NCBI GenBank assembly: GCA_977006965.1
Contig: OZ345353.1
Location: 1,550,001-1,614,000, forward strand
Source of the DNA: Phymatolithon calcareum
Lineage: Eukaryota > Rhodophyta > Florideophyceae > Hapalidiales
DNA length: 64,000 nucleotides
Direction of reading: 5' to 3'
Shown here: in pieces, positions 43,681 to 53,970 of the stretch
Layout: every line of letters begins with the position of its first letter
Numbering within the stretch: position 1 is the stretch's first letter
Notes under the pieces: generated by a model
Seen by the model: only the letters and a program-made list of their open reading frames with translations
What the model was told of the DNA's origin: nothing
Databases searched by the model: none
Program-made: the position numbers and the translations under genes

Positions 43681-44600
43681 AACGTAAGACTGAAAGTCTT
43701 CCATCGCTGCCCATTGTGCAGATAGGAAGTTGTACTAGCTAGGCTGAATTGGATCCGCATAGGGAACGGCCACGGATAGCACTGGCAAATGAGAAATGAC
43801 TCGTAATAATGATCAACTCTCAATCAGTCAATCAGAGCGCTGAAAAAGTTTACAGTTAGGAACAAGACAAAAGATCCGGTTTCCATGGTGCAGCGAAATG
43901 TAATGTGACTGTAAGCATGCAATGACCAGTCATTATTTTCCATTTTGGTCTTCTGTTTCTTTACACAACTTCAGTCGCCGGAAATACATCTACGTTATTC
44001 TGGCCTGGCTTTTAAAAATTTCGACTATAAAGATTTGCCAAAAAATTAGAGGTATAAAGTTATTTTAATAGAAGTTTAAATGTCGTCTTGAAACGAAACT
44101 TGTCTTATACCTCGTTTGTTATGATATCACCTTGTAGATATGCATGATCTGTACAGTAGAAACCTGTACACATGTACAGCTGTGTACTTGGAATTTGTTT
44201 TGTTCAAAAATATGTGCATTGTTGCGCAACGAGAACTGTTGAAGGTATGATTTTTAGTCTTCCCTATTTTTTCAGTTGCACATGTTTAGTAAAACTTGGT
44301 CACTGCGTCGTGGGGAACTGCGAGAAGTCGAACTAGGACTGCAGTTTGTCAAAAGTTTAAGCTGCAAGTTCCATTATTTCCGCAGGATATCAGACAACTT
44401 CAGGAGCTTTGGGCGAGTTGAAGTATCGAAGCGATTCCGCCTGATCCCATCCTCAATAGTAAGGATGACCGGTATATGCTTTTGCACATAGAAAATATAC
44501 TGTGCTGACCTTCACCTGTGGTTTCAGTTCAATTCGATTTACGCATCGTACTCGCTATGCCATTGCTCGACGGCTACAAGGACAGCAGGCCTAAAATTCG
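43681..44600. other. No gene recognised
   Basis: AT-rich sequence with short frames only. Confidence 0.4.
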
Positions 44601-44659
44601 ACTTGGGTTTAAAGCTCTTGATTTTTTCTGTGTCAAACCTTCGTGCAAGCGGAGCATAT

Positions 44660-44722
44660 GAGTCCTTGCATGCTATAGTTGTATGCACCATGGTACATAC
44701 AACAGACAGCATGCAAGGACTC
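44660..44722. ncRNA. 63-nt near-perfect hairpin
   Basis: Arms GAGTCCTTGCATGCT and AGCATGCAAGGACTC pair over 15 bp. A small internal loop (ATA opposite AGAC) is followed by 8 further pairs (GTTGTATG with CATACAAC) and a 10-base apex. The shape and size resemble a small-RNA precursor, but it could also be a fold-back replication scar. No expression evidence is available. Confidence 0.35.
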
Positions 44723-44909
44723 CATGAGCATCTGGAATTGTTCATCATTTCATGTAGGTCATTCATTGGCTCTCTGGACACCGACATACTGCCCTGCATC
44801 TTAACGCATTCTGGGGAGCACAACGTCTCTCTCATCTTCAATGCTATATCAACAGTCCGAAGAAAGAGATACACCGGTAATCCAGTTCACACAAACTCGT
44901 AATCTGATT

Positions 44910-46239
44910 ACACGGGTATCCAGCACGGCCAGAGATTGTCGACTCGCGCGACGCAAAAATAATCCTCGAAACCGCAAACGCGTGTTCGAAGGCTTTGAAA
45001 ACATCTCCATCAAAAATCGTAAGCTGGTCAGCGCGTCGGACAAGCGCCCAATTTTCTTTGACGTAACTCCTGCGGAAATGCTTGAAAATGTGGTACGGTT
45101 CACTAGCGAAAAGCCGAAGCATCCGAACTGGATATCATTCGTGAATGCGAAGTTGCACTCACCCTGCTGATGTCTAGTGGGGCTATGTCCACATGCGTAC
45201 GACTTCCTTTCCAAAAACCGGAAGCTCATCTTTTCCCTTACGCTTTGAAGGGCGATCGAAACCATGTCCTCTTGTTGGGTTGGGGAGATGACAGCTGCCG
45301 CCGGTTCCTGTCATGATTTCGACCATGGGTCCGAGTGTTGTTGAGCTCCGTATCACTCGGCCAACGTTTCCGAAAGTCTGGAAAAGGAAAACTGTTTTCC
45401 AGCTGCCCAAACCTATAGTCGATGAGCACAACGAAATCGCGTTGCTGGCCACCAAGTATTCCAAGCAGCTGGATTCTCTGCGATTTAGTAGCTACCCGTC
45501 GGGGATGGATCCGGAGTTGTTCAGCTGGATTGCCAAGGCTTGTCCCAATGTCGCGATCCAGATAGATGGAAACTGCAGCGTCGCTCAAATGGTTGCGATG
45601 GGGTCGCGCGCTTCGGACATGTTCATTCGCCCTAACTATATCTATGGTTTCGGTTTTCCTGAAGAAAATGGCGCGGAGAGAGAAAATCAAAGACGTGCGA
45701 GTGAAGCCTGCCTAAACTTGAAGAGTATTCATTTGCGTACCTGGAACATTTCCACTGCCGCTTTGAAAGCTCTCTTCGACTTTTCGAAGCACCAGCTCGC
45801 ACATTTAAGATTGGAAACCTATTCAGATGACATAATGAAGGTGAAGCCAGACAGGATTCTTGAAGTTCTTGCCAAAGAGGAGATCACTATCGACACTTTC
45901 GAGTTGGAAGGGTTTGCTGGCCATTCTGATTCCTTGTGAAATTTTTGCAGTGCAATCAAAACAGCGCGCAAGGTCCAGTTGAAAAACTGGGAGGCATCTA
46001 TATGCAACGCAGATGTGACCGATGATAATGGAGTGAAGAGAGACGGTATCAGCATGAAGTGGAATGGGCATTCGAAGGCAGTGCTTGTGAGTCCAGCTTT
46101 TTCTACGGTTGACTTTTCCTGCACCTTGCCCAGTATGACGCAAACTCAGACCAATGCGTTGCCTGAACTTGCTAAATTATGTCATTCGATACGAAACAGG
46201 AACATTTCTGTATCGACTTGGGGGCATCAGTTCTTGTAG
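44910..46239 (+). pseudogene. Unknown-family protein pseudogene
   Basis: A long plus-strand coding-like reading runs through four blocks. FDVTPAEMLENVVRFTSEKP (about 45060-45110) shifts frame near 45145 into LTLLMSSGAM, HLFPYALKGDRNHVLLLGWG and a stop near 45315. An ATG-opened 208-codon frame follows (45313-45939: VVELRITRPTFPKVWKRK, LRFSSYPSGMDPELFSWIAK, LKSIHLRTWNISTAALKAL). After one TGA in the same frame, a further 100 residues follow to TAG at 46239. The alternation of short strands and helices with LxxLxL spacing is reminiscent of leucine-rich/F-box-associated repeats, but I cannot name the family. Two frameshifts and a stop suggest a dead gene unless introns were misread. Confidence 0.45.
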
Positions 46240-46649
46240 TCGCGGTTTTGGGACAAGGTTCTTCGTCAGTGAAGAGTAGAACAGCACAATTAGTTTGAAT
46301 ACAATTTTGTGAGCAACAGGCCTAAAATTTTACGAATATGCCGACAAACCTCCTGAGCTCTTAGCGCTGATAGCGACAATATCTTGTACGCAATTCTTGA
46401 ACGCTGTGACTCAACTGCTCATTCTTGCACTTCTGCTTTGAGACCGAGCGGTAAGACACACCGCTTATCATCGCAAGTACGAATATTTGCTCCGGTGCTG
46501 CCATGGATTAAAATGCGATGTGGAAAATGAAGAGCGAATGACAGCTGTTGTAGCTTTCGTTTCATTTGCAGCCTCTCACAGGGAGCCGTTCACTTCCGCG
46601 TAGACAATATCTCTCTCAGCTTCTACACGTTTATTTTTTGGGAGCTCAC
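46240..46649. other. No gene recognised
   Basis: Nothing supported beyond short frames. Confidence 0.4.
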
Positions 46650-46875
46650 AACAGCTGTTCAAGCTGCACAAGGTGCAGACCATACTCCAGATTAAAATCC
46701 ATATAGCTATTCACCCAATCTTCATACGCCGTCCTTCAAAGGGATGCCCGGGTTGGAAAACATTTAGGACGTTCACGATAGCAAATAATCTCTCTGCCTT
46801 CTTTCATTTCCTTCTGTCTTCTCTCCCAGCTTCCTTGAGCGTTGCAGCACACCACACAGGGCGGAATGCATGTAC
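46650..46875 (-). repeat. Repeat F, inverted copy
   Basis: Reverse complement of the units at 36521-36805 and 36962-37245, closest to the second: shares GACCATACTCCAG-like, CGTCCTTCAAAGGGAT, CTCTCTGCCTTCTTTCATTT and CTTCTCTCCCAGCTTCCTTG. Confidence 0.65.
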
Positions 46876-47461
46876 TACCATATTATCAGAACGTGATAGT
46901 CTTCTCCCATGAGGAGGCTGGTGCACAGCTCTTGCCCTGCATTGTAGGGGAAAAATTCCTCACTGAACTAATGGCTCCTTTCTGCGACGCACAGGTGCAC
47001 GGGTAGTTGGACAAGTTATTATAACCGACCTGTATTAAATCCGCTTAAATTCGGAAGATTTCTTGGAAATCCAGAAACGGCGGGGCCAGCCATTCCGGAC
47101 GGAATTATCGTCAGAAGAATTGCCTTGCGCAGAATTACTGCTGCGACACGGGCACGAGCGCCCGCGCCGGAATCTTGTCCTTTGTAGCTTGTGCTCCCTT
47201 CGGTCCGGTCAGGCCCTCTCCAACTCCCTTATCCCAAGATTTCTTCGAAATCCGACGACTGAGTGGTTGTATCTAGCACTTCAACCGTGGCGATTTCTTG
47301 ATTCAAGGTGCCAGGCGGGCGCGTTCGCGATCACTCCAGGCATTTCCCGGGGATTATTTTCGAAGCAAGCGCTTAGTCCAGCTTGATCGCTGACGTCAGT
47401 TGCCCCGGCGCGGGCACGCGGGCCCAGCTGGAAACGTTTTTGTGGTCCATTCGGTCCGGTC
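46876..47461. other. GC-rich segment with internal repeats
   Basis: Contains two copies each of AAGATTTCTT(G/C)GAAATCC (about 47056, 47234) and TTCGGTCCGGTCA (about 47199, 47449). Its reverse complement from 47461 downward (GACCGGACCGAATGGACCAC, then CCCGCGCCGG) resembles 48362 onward (CAGACCGAACGGTCCAC, then CCCGCGCCGG). This may be the 5' region of a GC-rich repeat that also lies within the second pogo copy. Confidence 0.35.
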
Positions 47462-47704
47462 ACCCTAATTGTCTTTCTTCGATTACCTTCCTCATGTAAC
47501 TTAAGAGGTAGATTGAACGGTAGCTACACTAAAAATAGAATTTAGTGTCTCAGAATCGGCACTGTAATTATAACCATATGGTAAGTTGTACTGTCACTTT
47601 GGACTTTTGTATTGTCTACTATGCCACCGACCTCGTCTGGGTTGGATATACTAGCAGTTATACCGGTTCAGCTCTGTTCGTAAATGAATTACTTGATTTG
47701 GATT

Positions 47705-48203
47705 TAGCCAAACTTTCCAAACGGCGAGGTGACTTGGATGGTATCAACGATTGTCGTTCTAGGTTCACAGACAGAAGCAGGATCTTTGGAGGATAATCGG
47801 TCCTATAATTGTACTGCCCAAAGGGTCTATGAATCGATATCTTTGCTCACGACTAGTGGAGCACACCGTCTCCGGCGTTCCGTATTAGCCGCACTATCTT
47901 GTGCTAGAATTCTTGCTGGGTTCGGTTTTCTTCTTAATGCTTTGGTTCCTTCTCAGTGAGGAACTCCCAGCGAGATTTTATGTCATTTCTGCTACACCAA
48001 TTTCGTAACCCAACTTGGGTAAGCAATTGCGTTCCTATTGAACACGAAAGAAAACTACACACGAGATCAGTCGAATAATTGCTACTGTAATACACGCAAA
48101 ACGTGTTTTGTGCAATGTATACGACCAGGCCTCTTCCGTCGCGGTGGTCCACGTGGAATACCAAGAACACGCTCCAGTCTCCATGCTGCGTCTCGATATG
48201 AAC
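47705..48203. repeat. Repeat G, copy 2, within pogo copy 2
   Basis: Homologous to 40243-40740, with the same two convergent ORF endings: AQRVYESI to VPSQ and TGA on plus (stop 47957-47959), and YRDAAWRLERVLGIPRGP to RVLQ and stop on minus. The left limit of inserted DNA is about 47588, where similarity to pogo copy 1 stops; similarity resumes at about 48204. No duplication is visible at the junctions. Confidence 0.5.
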
Positions 48204-48339
48204 GAGGGGTTCTATTGGGCTTTAGTACTCCCTGAGCTTTGAAAACTTTTCCAAATAATAGAACAATATCATGTTCTTATAAATATAAATCATTACAACA
48301 TGTATATCCAGTGAGCCCTCTGTATAAACATAGGAAAAT

Positions 48340-49262
48340 CATCGGTGCGAGGAGACCTGAGCCAGACCGAACGGTCCACGAGATACGACACTGAATTTCC
48401 GGCGCGGGCGGGTAGCCCGCGCCGGTATTTGCGACCACGACGAACGCGTTGACGAATGCGCGCATTTTGGCCGCTTCTCCGCCGAAATCGGTTGTCGCGA
48501 TGAAGAACGCTGCCCCGGTGAAGACCAAGTCAAGAGTGCTGACCCCGAAACACTCCGCGAGACGACGCGAAATATCCGAAATCGTGCTACGTGCTGAATG
48601 TATGAAACCATCGATATCATACCCGGTGCACGACTTGTTGTCGCCGACCCGGAGCCCGGAACCCGCGCCAATAGTCCCCACTGAAGTTGTTCCCCCGAGC
48701 GAGGTTCCGTTTTTGGAGCCGCGCAAGAAGTCCCCCCAAGTGGGCTTCCGTTGAATGCCCTCCGAAGTTGTCCCCCTGAGCGAGCCTCCGTTGACGAACG
48801 CCACCCTCCAAGTTGCCCCCGCGAGCGAGAGCGAGGCCTCGTTGAAGAGCCTCCAGAAGTTGTCCCCCCGAAAGAGCACTCGTTGAAGAGCGCCTACCTG
48901 TAGCTGTCCCCCCGAGCGAGCTGTCGTTGAAGAGCACCCCCCCCCCCCGATGTTAAGAGCCCCAGAAGTTGTCCCCCGAGAGGGCTTCCCTTTATTAGCC
49001 CCCCGGCAGTTATGAGAGCGCGCCAAGAAGACCTCCGACAGCGGAAGTTTGCCCTTCTGGGCAATTTTTACTGCGAAGAAGAAGAACGTAGCAAGTGATG
49101 GATACTAGAGTTTGAGATGATGGAGATGAGTGCAGCAATTGTTATTTGGAACATAATTGTTACACAGTGTTGTTACTGAGACCTAGGCTGCTCTGTTGTT
49201 GATGAATGCCGGCGTTGAGGGCTTGTAAAGTAAAAACATACAATTTCTCCCCCCCCGGTATA
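48340..49262 (+). mobile_element. GC-rich insertion with EVVPPSE repeats and family C tail
   Basis: Markedly GC-richer than its surroundings. A plus-strand frame at 48449-48754 has a basic part (KSRVLTPKHSARRREISEI) followed by proline-rich repeats PTEVVPPSEVPFLEP. The DNA from 48674 to 49000 is a degenerate tandem array of a GAAGTTGTCCCCCCGAGCGA unit of about 50-60 bp in which EVVPPSE-like peptides recur. The segment ends with GGCGTTGAGGGCTTGTAAAG (49214-49233) and an A-rich run, the same 3' tail as family C copies at 14712 and 26548. It looks like an internally deleted family C element. A 249-codon minus-strand frame over it is probably a consequence of base composition. Confidence 0.45.
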
Positions 49263-49596
49263 AACAGGGAGAGCTCAATTATTATAAACGGCGTCATGAC
49301 AAAACACATTTCAGCAAAATGAACTTCGCTTCAATTGCCATTGACGAACAGTATCGTGCAGTGCTGCTCAATGGAGTTGCACAAACAGTTCAGTGTTTTT
49401 ACAATGATGGTGCAGTATCATTGGATGATAGGGTCTTTCATATACTTTCCGTATAGAATGTAGCTCTATGCATTAGTTAAGCGTTGTTGCGGCAATGCTT
49501 GAGCAATGCATATAGAGACTAAATCGCTTCCGAGAGTCGCAGAGAGCGCCACTCAACCATTCCAACATACTATCGATCCTGCATAGCGCAGCTCGT

Positions 49597-51166
49597 TTGA
49601 GACCGAGAATGTCCAACTCCGCCGCCAATGGACCACTCTCAACCAATCAACTTCATCAATCATTTTGTCGGAGGACCCAGGTTGTTTCAACTACGTGTCA
49701 AAGAAAAGCGGATATTCTAGGGATGATTAACGACGTCGAAAACTCCGGAAGTCACGGCGCACTCGGCACTCGCACTGTGCTGCACTTTCCAGCAATGTTC
49801 CGAGTAACGGATATGAAGTCATATGGATCCAATCGGAAGAAAGCAATCGGTTGGTGGAACAGTAGCCAATGTTACCTTCAAAAACTGACCATACCAGAGG
49901 ATAAGGCTATGCTCATCAAATCAAGACGCACCATCGGAATTTTCCACTCTCGGTGAATATGTTATGGGCCTTGCACCGTTGCAAAGAACCGGAATGCTTC
50001 CTTATGACGATCTTGCATCTGTTCATGAACGATTGGATCCAGTTGTCTGTCACATTTGTAATGATTGAGCGATGAGTATGATCATCGAGATCAGTTGACA
50101 GGAATTGAGATGTGGGATCGGAGAGCGCACTGAGAGCAACTTGCTTCAAAATCCGTCTGCTTAACTGGACACCTGCAGCGCTCAGTCATCAAATTCTTCC
50201 AGTATGGCAGAGTGTAAATAGTCCGCTCATGCACATCGCTTTCTTCCACGACCAGTAAGGCTTTGATAGGCACATGTCTTTGGAAAATTCCGATGGTGCG
50301 TCTTGATTTGATCAGCCAATTGGAGCGCGAATTCTCAGAGAGTGTGCTGGACGAGAAAGTGGTGGAGAACATGGATGAGACGCACTTTATTTTTAACCTG
50401 GACGACCATCACTCTCTAGGGTTGTATGGATGTAAGAAAGTGAACTTTGCGGACGTTTTCTCGGCGGGGAAGGTATCACTATGGTTTTTCGTATCAGTGG
50501 AGGAGTAAATGCCAAAATTGAAGCACCATTTATGATTTTTCGCAACAGAAACCGAGATTATCCCATATTGGGAGTTCCTAACATTGTACTCATTGTTTCA
50601 TACAGAGCCGGACCGAGGAGTTGGATGTAAAAAAATGTGTTCAAGCAGTGGCTGAATGAACCGCGAGCCATCTCAAGTGACTCTATTGGCCGGACGAGAT
50701 CCTGGTTTATGGGCAACTGCTCTGGTCACAATGAAACGCCCCAACAGCTGGAATCATTGAATTCTATCAACACTGAGATTCAGTACCTTCCACCAAACAG
50801 CAGGCATATGTGTCAGCCTTCGGACTCTTTTTTATTCAAAAAATTAAGGCTGCATGGCCGGAGGAATTGGAGGTAGATAAATTGCAGCGTATGGAAGCAG
50901 GAGATTGTGCATCGGGTCCAGATGCTTCCGGCAAACTAAACAACCCTGGAAAGACATATTATATGAAACTCACGGTGCTATGCGTGGAAACAGTGAACAG
51001 CATGTAGGGTGAAAACGGTATTCTCATTGTATTCATGACTATGATACGTTGTGGTCTTGCACTAGATACAGATAGAACGCGGAAAAAGTAACAGATGTTC
51101 GATTACTTGCAAGACATAATTGAAAAACACCCTGAAGACTACTGTGGCCTTGTTACGGAATATTGA
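49597..51166 (+). pseudogene. Pogo-like transposase pseudogene with internal inversion
   Basis: Homologous to the intact transposase at 7837-9384. An N-terminal part (49597-49946) reads forward. The segment 49947-50280 is inverted and encodes the matching middle (WIQSFMNRCKIVIRK, LDDHTHRSIITNVTDNW) on the minus strand. The forward reading resumes at about 50313 (VENMDETHFIFNLDDHHS, first catalytic Asp), with frameshifts and stops before the FMGNCSGH segment, where the second catalytic Asp is changed to Gly. QPSDSF replaces QPLDSF. It ends near the stop at 51164-51166. Confidence 0.85.
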
Positions 51167-51535
51167 AATAGAGAAAACGTGAAATAAATTTACAGACTTC
51201 TTTCATCAATTATTGTAAAATGTTTCTGTTCACTTCACGCGAGCTTCTTTTCGAGTATTACAGTAAAATTCTTTACTATTAAATTTTACCTGGGACACTA
51301 AATTGCAGTTTTGGTTTAGTGGGAATTGCTGTATCTCCTTCGTTACAGATAGATACAATTTCGGCTGTTCTCCAAACCAAAGGTGCGAGTTTCCAGTGGC
51401 CACAAGCATCCCAAATCGCGAATAGTACTCTTGTGCTTCGTGTTGGGTCGACTTTCAACATTTCGCTTTGTACTTTGTCCGGTCCAGGGACGTTTCAGTC
51501 GGACTAGCCCTGATAGATGCTTCTTTGTCGCCTCA

Positions 51536-52012
51536 GGATTTCCAAAGAGTGTAAACATTTTTGTATATCGATGCCAACCTGTCTCGGAGCAGCAGAGGGA
51601 GATGATGTTCAGAACAGAAAGGGCATTACACTCCATAAAACTCTACAGCCTCATGATAATTGACAATATGGAGCAGGACGAGTCCCTGTATTAGGGACGA
51701 GGCGATATACTAGAATGAACAAGTTCCGAAAAGCTGCTCCCGTACAGTTTTATGAGTGTTAATGAGGAGTTGCGAAAAGCAGACGGTAAAGATGTGGGAA
51801 AAGAACAGCTCAGATGCCATCATACGACCTTGCTTGAAATATTCGGTCTTCCTCCTGGAGAGGGCTATCGCCATTTTGGACGTATTTTCAGGGCTGGTGC
51901 TACTGTTAGCTTTCCCAGTCTTCCAGGACTCGATCATAGCTCGATTTTTTCGCGCAAATTTCCTCTCTGTTCATTTTTTCTTGAATTTCTTGTGATCTAA
52001 TGTCTATGTGAC
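51536..52012. other. No gene recognised
   Basis: Flank between the LINE-C fragment and the hAT terminus. Minus-strand sequence up to 51640 may be further decayed LINE-C. Confidence 0.4.
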
Positions 52013-53270
52013 CAGGCCTTTGGAGCAATACATTGTATTTTTATTGGGACATAAAGCTGATTAGCAATACTTATTTCAAATAGCTCCCTTCCGCCAATAC
52101 CGACGGCAATATGCTCGAATTTACCAATACAGCTATTGCTATTGGATTCATTTGAAACGATATATTCCATCACAAGTCCAACAAGGGCTCCTGGTCGGCA
52201 TATTCTCCGACATTGATAGCGTAACATCATCAAATATCGTACTTGAGTCATTTTCGTTCGTTTCAGTAGAATATTTTAGATGTGCACATGCTGAACGTTC
52301 ATCGTCCGTCATCGCATCGGTTTCTCGCCGCTTTGTTTTGGCGACGCCCGCTTCAAATAATGTGAAGAGTGTAACGTGATTTAGTCGACCATCAGTGTAC
52401 ACCCATACAACGACGTAGCAACATTGTCCTTTTGGTGGTCGACAGTTTCGATAAGAGTATCGAGCAGAAAACAACACTCATCCAGTGTCGCACCACGCTT
52501 ATGCAGTGCCTTCGCGACGGTGTTGATACCCTTCAGATGCAACACTAGCTTGTTGGACTGCGTTCGGAACCAAGCCGTTCGAGAAATAGTCAAGTCTAAG
52601 CCACCTATATCTGCCACTTCTTCCAACTCGGATCGAATTCGAACAAAAAGATTCACCATGTTGCATAACCCAGACCATCGCGTTCCTGACGGAAGTACTG
52701 GTGAAAAACTGGTCAAACGATGTAGCATAGAGCGGTTCTTGACTCTACCTTTGCATTCACGCATGCTAGAACGCACATCCTCTAGTGTGCGCTTCAAATA
52801 GGGAGGCGAAACCATGTTATTCACCTCAAGTGCAAGTTCGTGATTGCAAAATCCAACGTGCGGTATGTCTCTCTTCTCAGTGATACACTTGTTGAGAACG
52901 CAGCTGTCTGCAATTTGATAAACTGCCCACTCGTGAGCGCTAACGTGGCAAAGATGTGCTCCAATTGCCGGATATGTGTCTCAGTATCGAACGTGATGTC
53001 GTGTGCGCTTTCGATTTCGCCTTCATCATCACGTTTCGCAATAGGCGAAATTGATAACAGAGGCATCGCCAATTCTCCGCTATGAAGTCCTGTCTATTTT
53101 CCACATGCATAACCTTCTTCATCATAACAGCGAATATGTCGAGGTAATGCGACCCATTTTTGGTCCAAGCACCATGCATCACAGCACCACGCGTGTTTTT
53201 GAGGTCATTCTTCATGCCAATATTAACCAGTTCTACAAACTTAAAAAAGCATCCGAAATGCTTCGATAGA
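52013..53270 (-). pseudogene. hAT transposase pseudogene with one terminus
   Basis: The 3' terminus CAGGCCTTTGGAGCAATACATTG-type starts at 52013 (first 11 bases CAGGCCTTTGG) and resembles the terminus at 20444. The minus-strand reading in several frames gives TRGAVMHGAWTKNGSHYLDI (core entry, about 53190), PLLSISPIAKRDDEGEIE (about 53060), EVNNMVSPPYLKRTLEDV (about 52825) and VLPSGTRWSGLCNMV (about 52700), a typical hAT segment before the catalytic Glu. LFEAGVAKTKRRE with ERSACAHLKYSTE follows (about 52350-52280). It covers more of the transposase than the fragments at 2742 and 16964. The 5' end is lost at about 53270, where retroelement RT sequence begins without a terminal repeat. Confidence 0.75.
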
Positions 53271-53970
53271 AACCCAGTATCTCTAGAATCTCTTTCGGGG
53301 GTAGTTCCACTTTTTCTTTCCCTGCAGGGAAGCCTTTCTCTTCACATATGTCTCGTGCGCTAGTAACGCAGTCTCGTAGTTTCTTCAGTGCGGTCCCCAG
53401 ACAGAAGAAGTCATCAATATATATTCCATGCCGTGCTTTGCTAATAATGAGGCTGTTCGAAGGTACAATAGCATCCTCGTGTCTTAAGATCAGAAGCTCC
53501 TTCACTGTATTCTCGTGAATGGATTGCCCGATAAACACTGAATGGGACCACCCCATAGGTAGTACACACACTTTTGGCCACTATTTTTCCCCATGAAGGG
53601 TCACTGCAGGAAGACTAAAATAGTTCCACATCCATTTGGGAGTTTGTATTCGATGATAAAATTGTCCATATCATTCTTTCCACACTATAGTTCGTCTTTC
53701 TCTGACAGAAACAATTCTACAAAATCCCCTCGGTTAGGAAGCGTAATTCTGGCGAATCTCTGAAAAAGAGATTCGCCTTCCGAGCATCAATAATAAGCCT
53801 TTGTATCTCCTTCTTGGGAACTGAAAATATGCCATCAATAACATTTGGCTTTCTTTTCATTAGCACAGCGATCCCTTTCTTTTGAAGTCTTAGGATCTCA
53901 TTGATGTACTCTCGCGGTTCTACTCCAACATAGACGCGAATGTTCTTCTATTCATTTTTGCCTGGTTCTT
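53271..53970 (-). pseudogene. Reverse transcriptase fragment of an unclassified retroelement
   Basis: Minus strand: VYVGVEPREYINEIL, KKGIAVLMKRKP, GIFSVPKKEIQRLIIDARKAN (RT motif 1-2, about 53830-53770), then after a frameshift LPNRGDFVELFLSEKDEL and a stop. VCVLPMGWSHSVFIGQSIHE (about 53570) and HGIYIDDFFCLG (catalytic YIDD, 53421-53410) follow. The DARKAN and LPMGWS motifs are unlike the Ty3 and LINE enzymes elsewhere in the window, so this is a different clade, possibly DIRS-like. No tyrosine recombinase or integrase was found to decide. The ORF is truncated by the hAT junction. Confidence 0.7.

Larger units (their letters stand above)
47527..51316 (+). mobile_element. Pogo-like transposon copy 2, broken
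   Basis: The left end CACTAAAAATAGAATTTAGT and right end ACTAAATTGCAGTTTTGGTT match copy 1 (6926-9534) and are flanked by TA (47525-47526, 51317-51318). The element is 3790 bp because repeat G (about 47588-48203) and a GC-rich segment (about 48260-49280) lie in the leader. The transposase is decayed and contains an internal inversion. Confidence 0.85.
47462..51535 (-). mobile_element. LINE-C RT fragment, split by pogo-like copy 2
   Basis: The minus strand right of the transposon (51535-51319) reads GPDKVQSEML, LFAIWDACGHWKLAPLVWR and CNEGDTAIPT. The minus strand left of it (47526-47462) reads SYRSIYLLSYMRKVIEE. Joined at a single TA they give the RT pattern GD...YRPISLL...RKI seen in LINE-A and LINE-B. 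Both ends of this LINE are lost. Confidence 0.8.

Noticed and set aside
48277-49026. 249-codon minus-strand ORF over the GC-rich segment
   Set aside because: Gly/Ser-rich low-complexity reading of a tandem repeat; the plus strand gives a better peptide repeat and the family C tail is in plus orientation.
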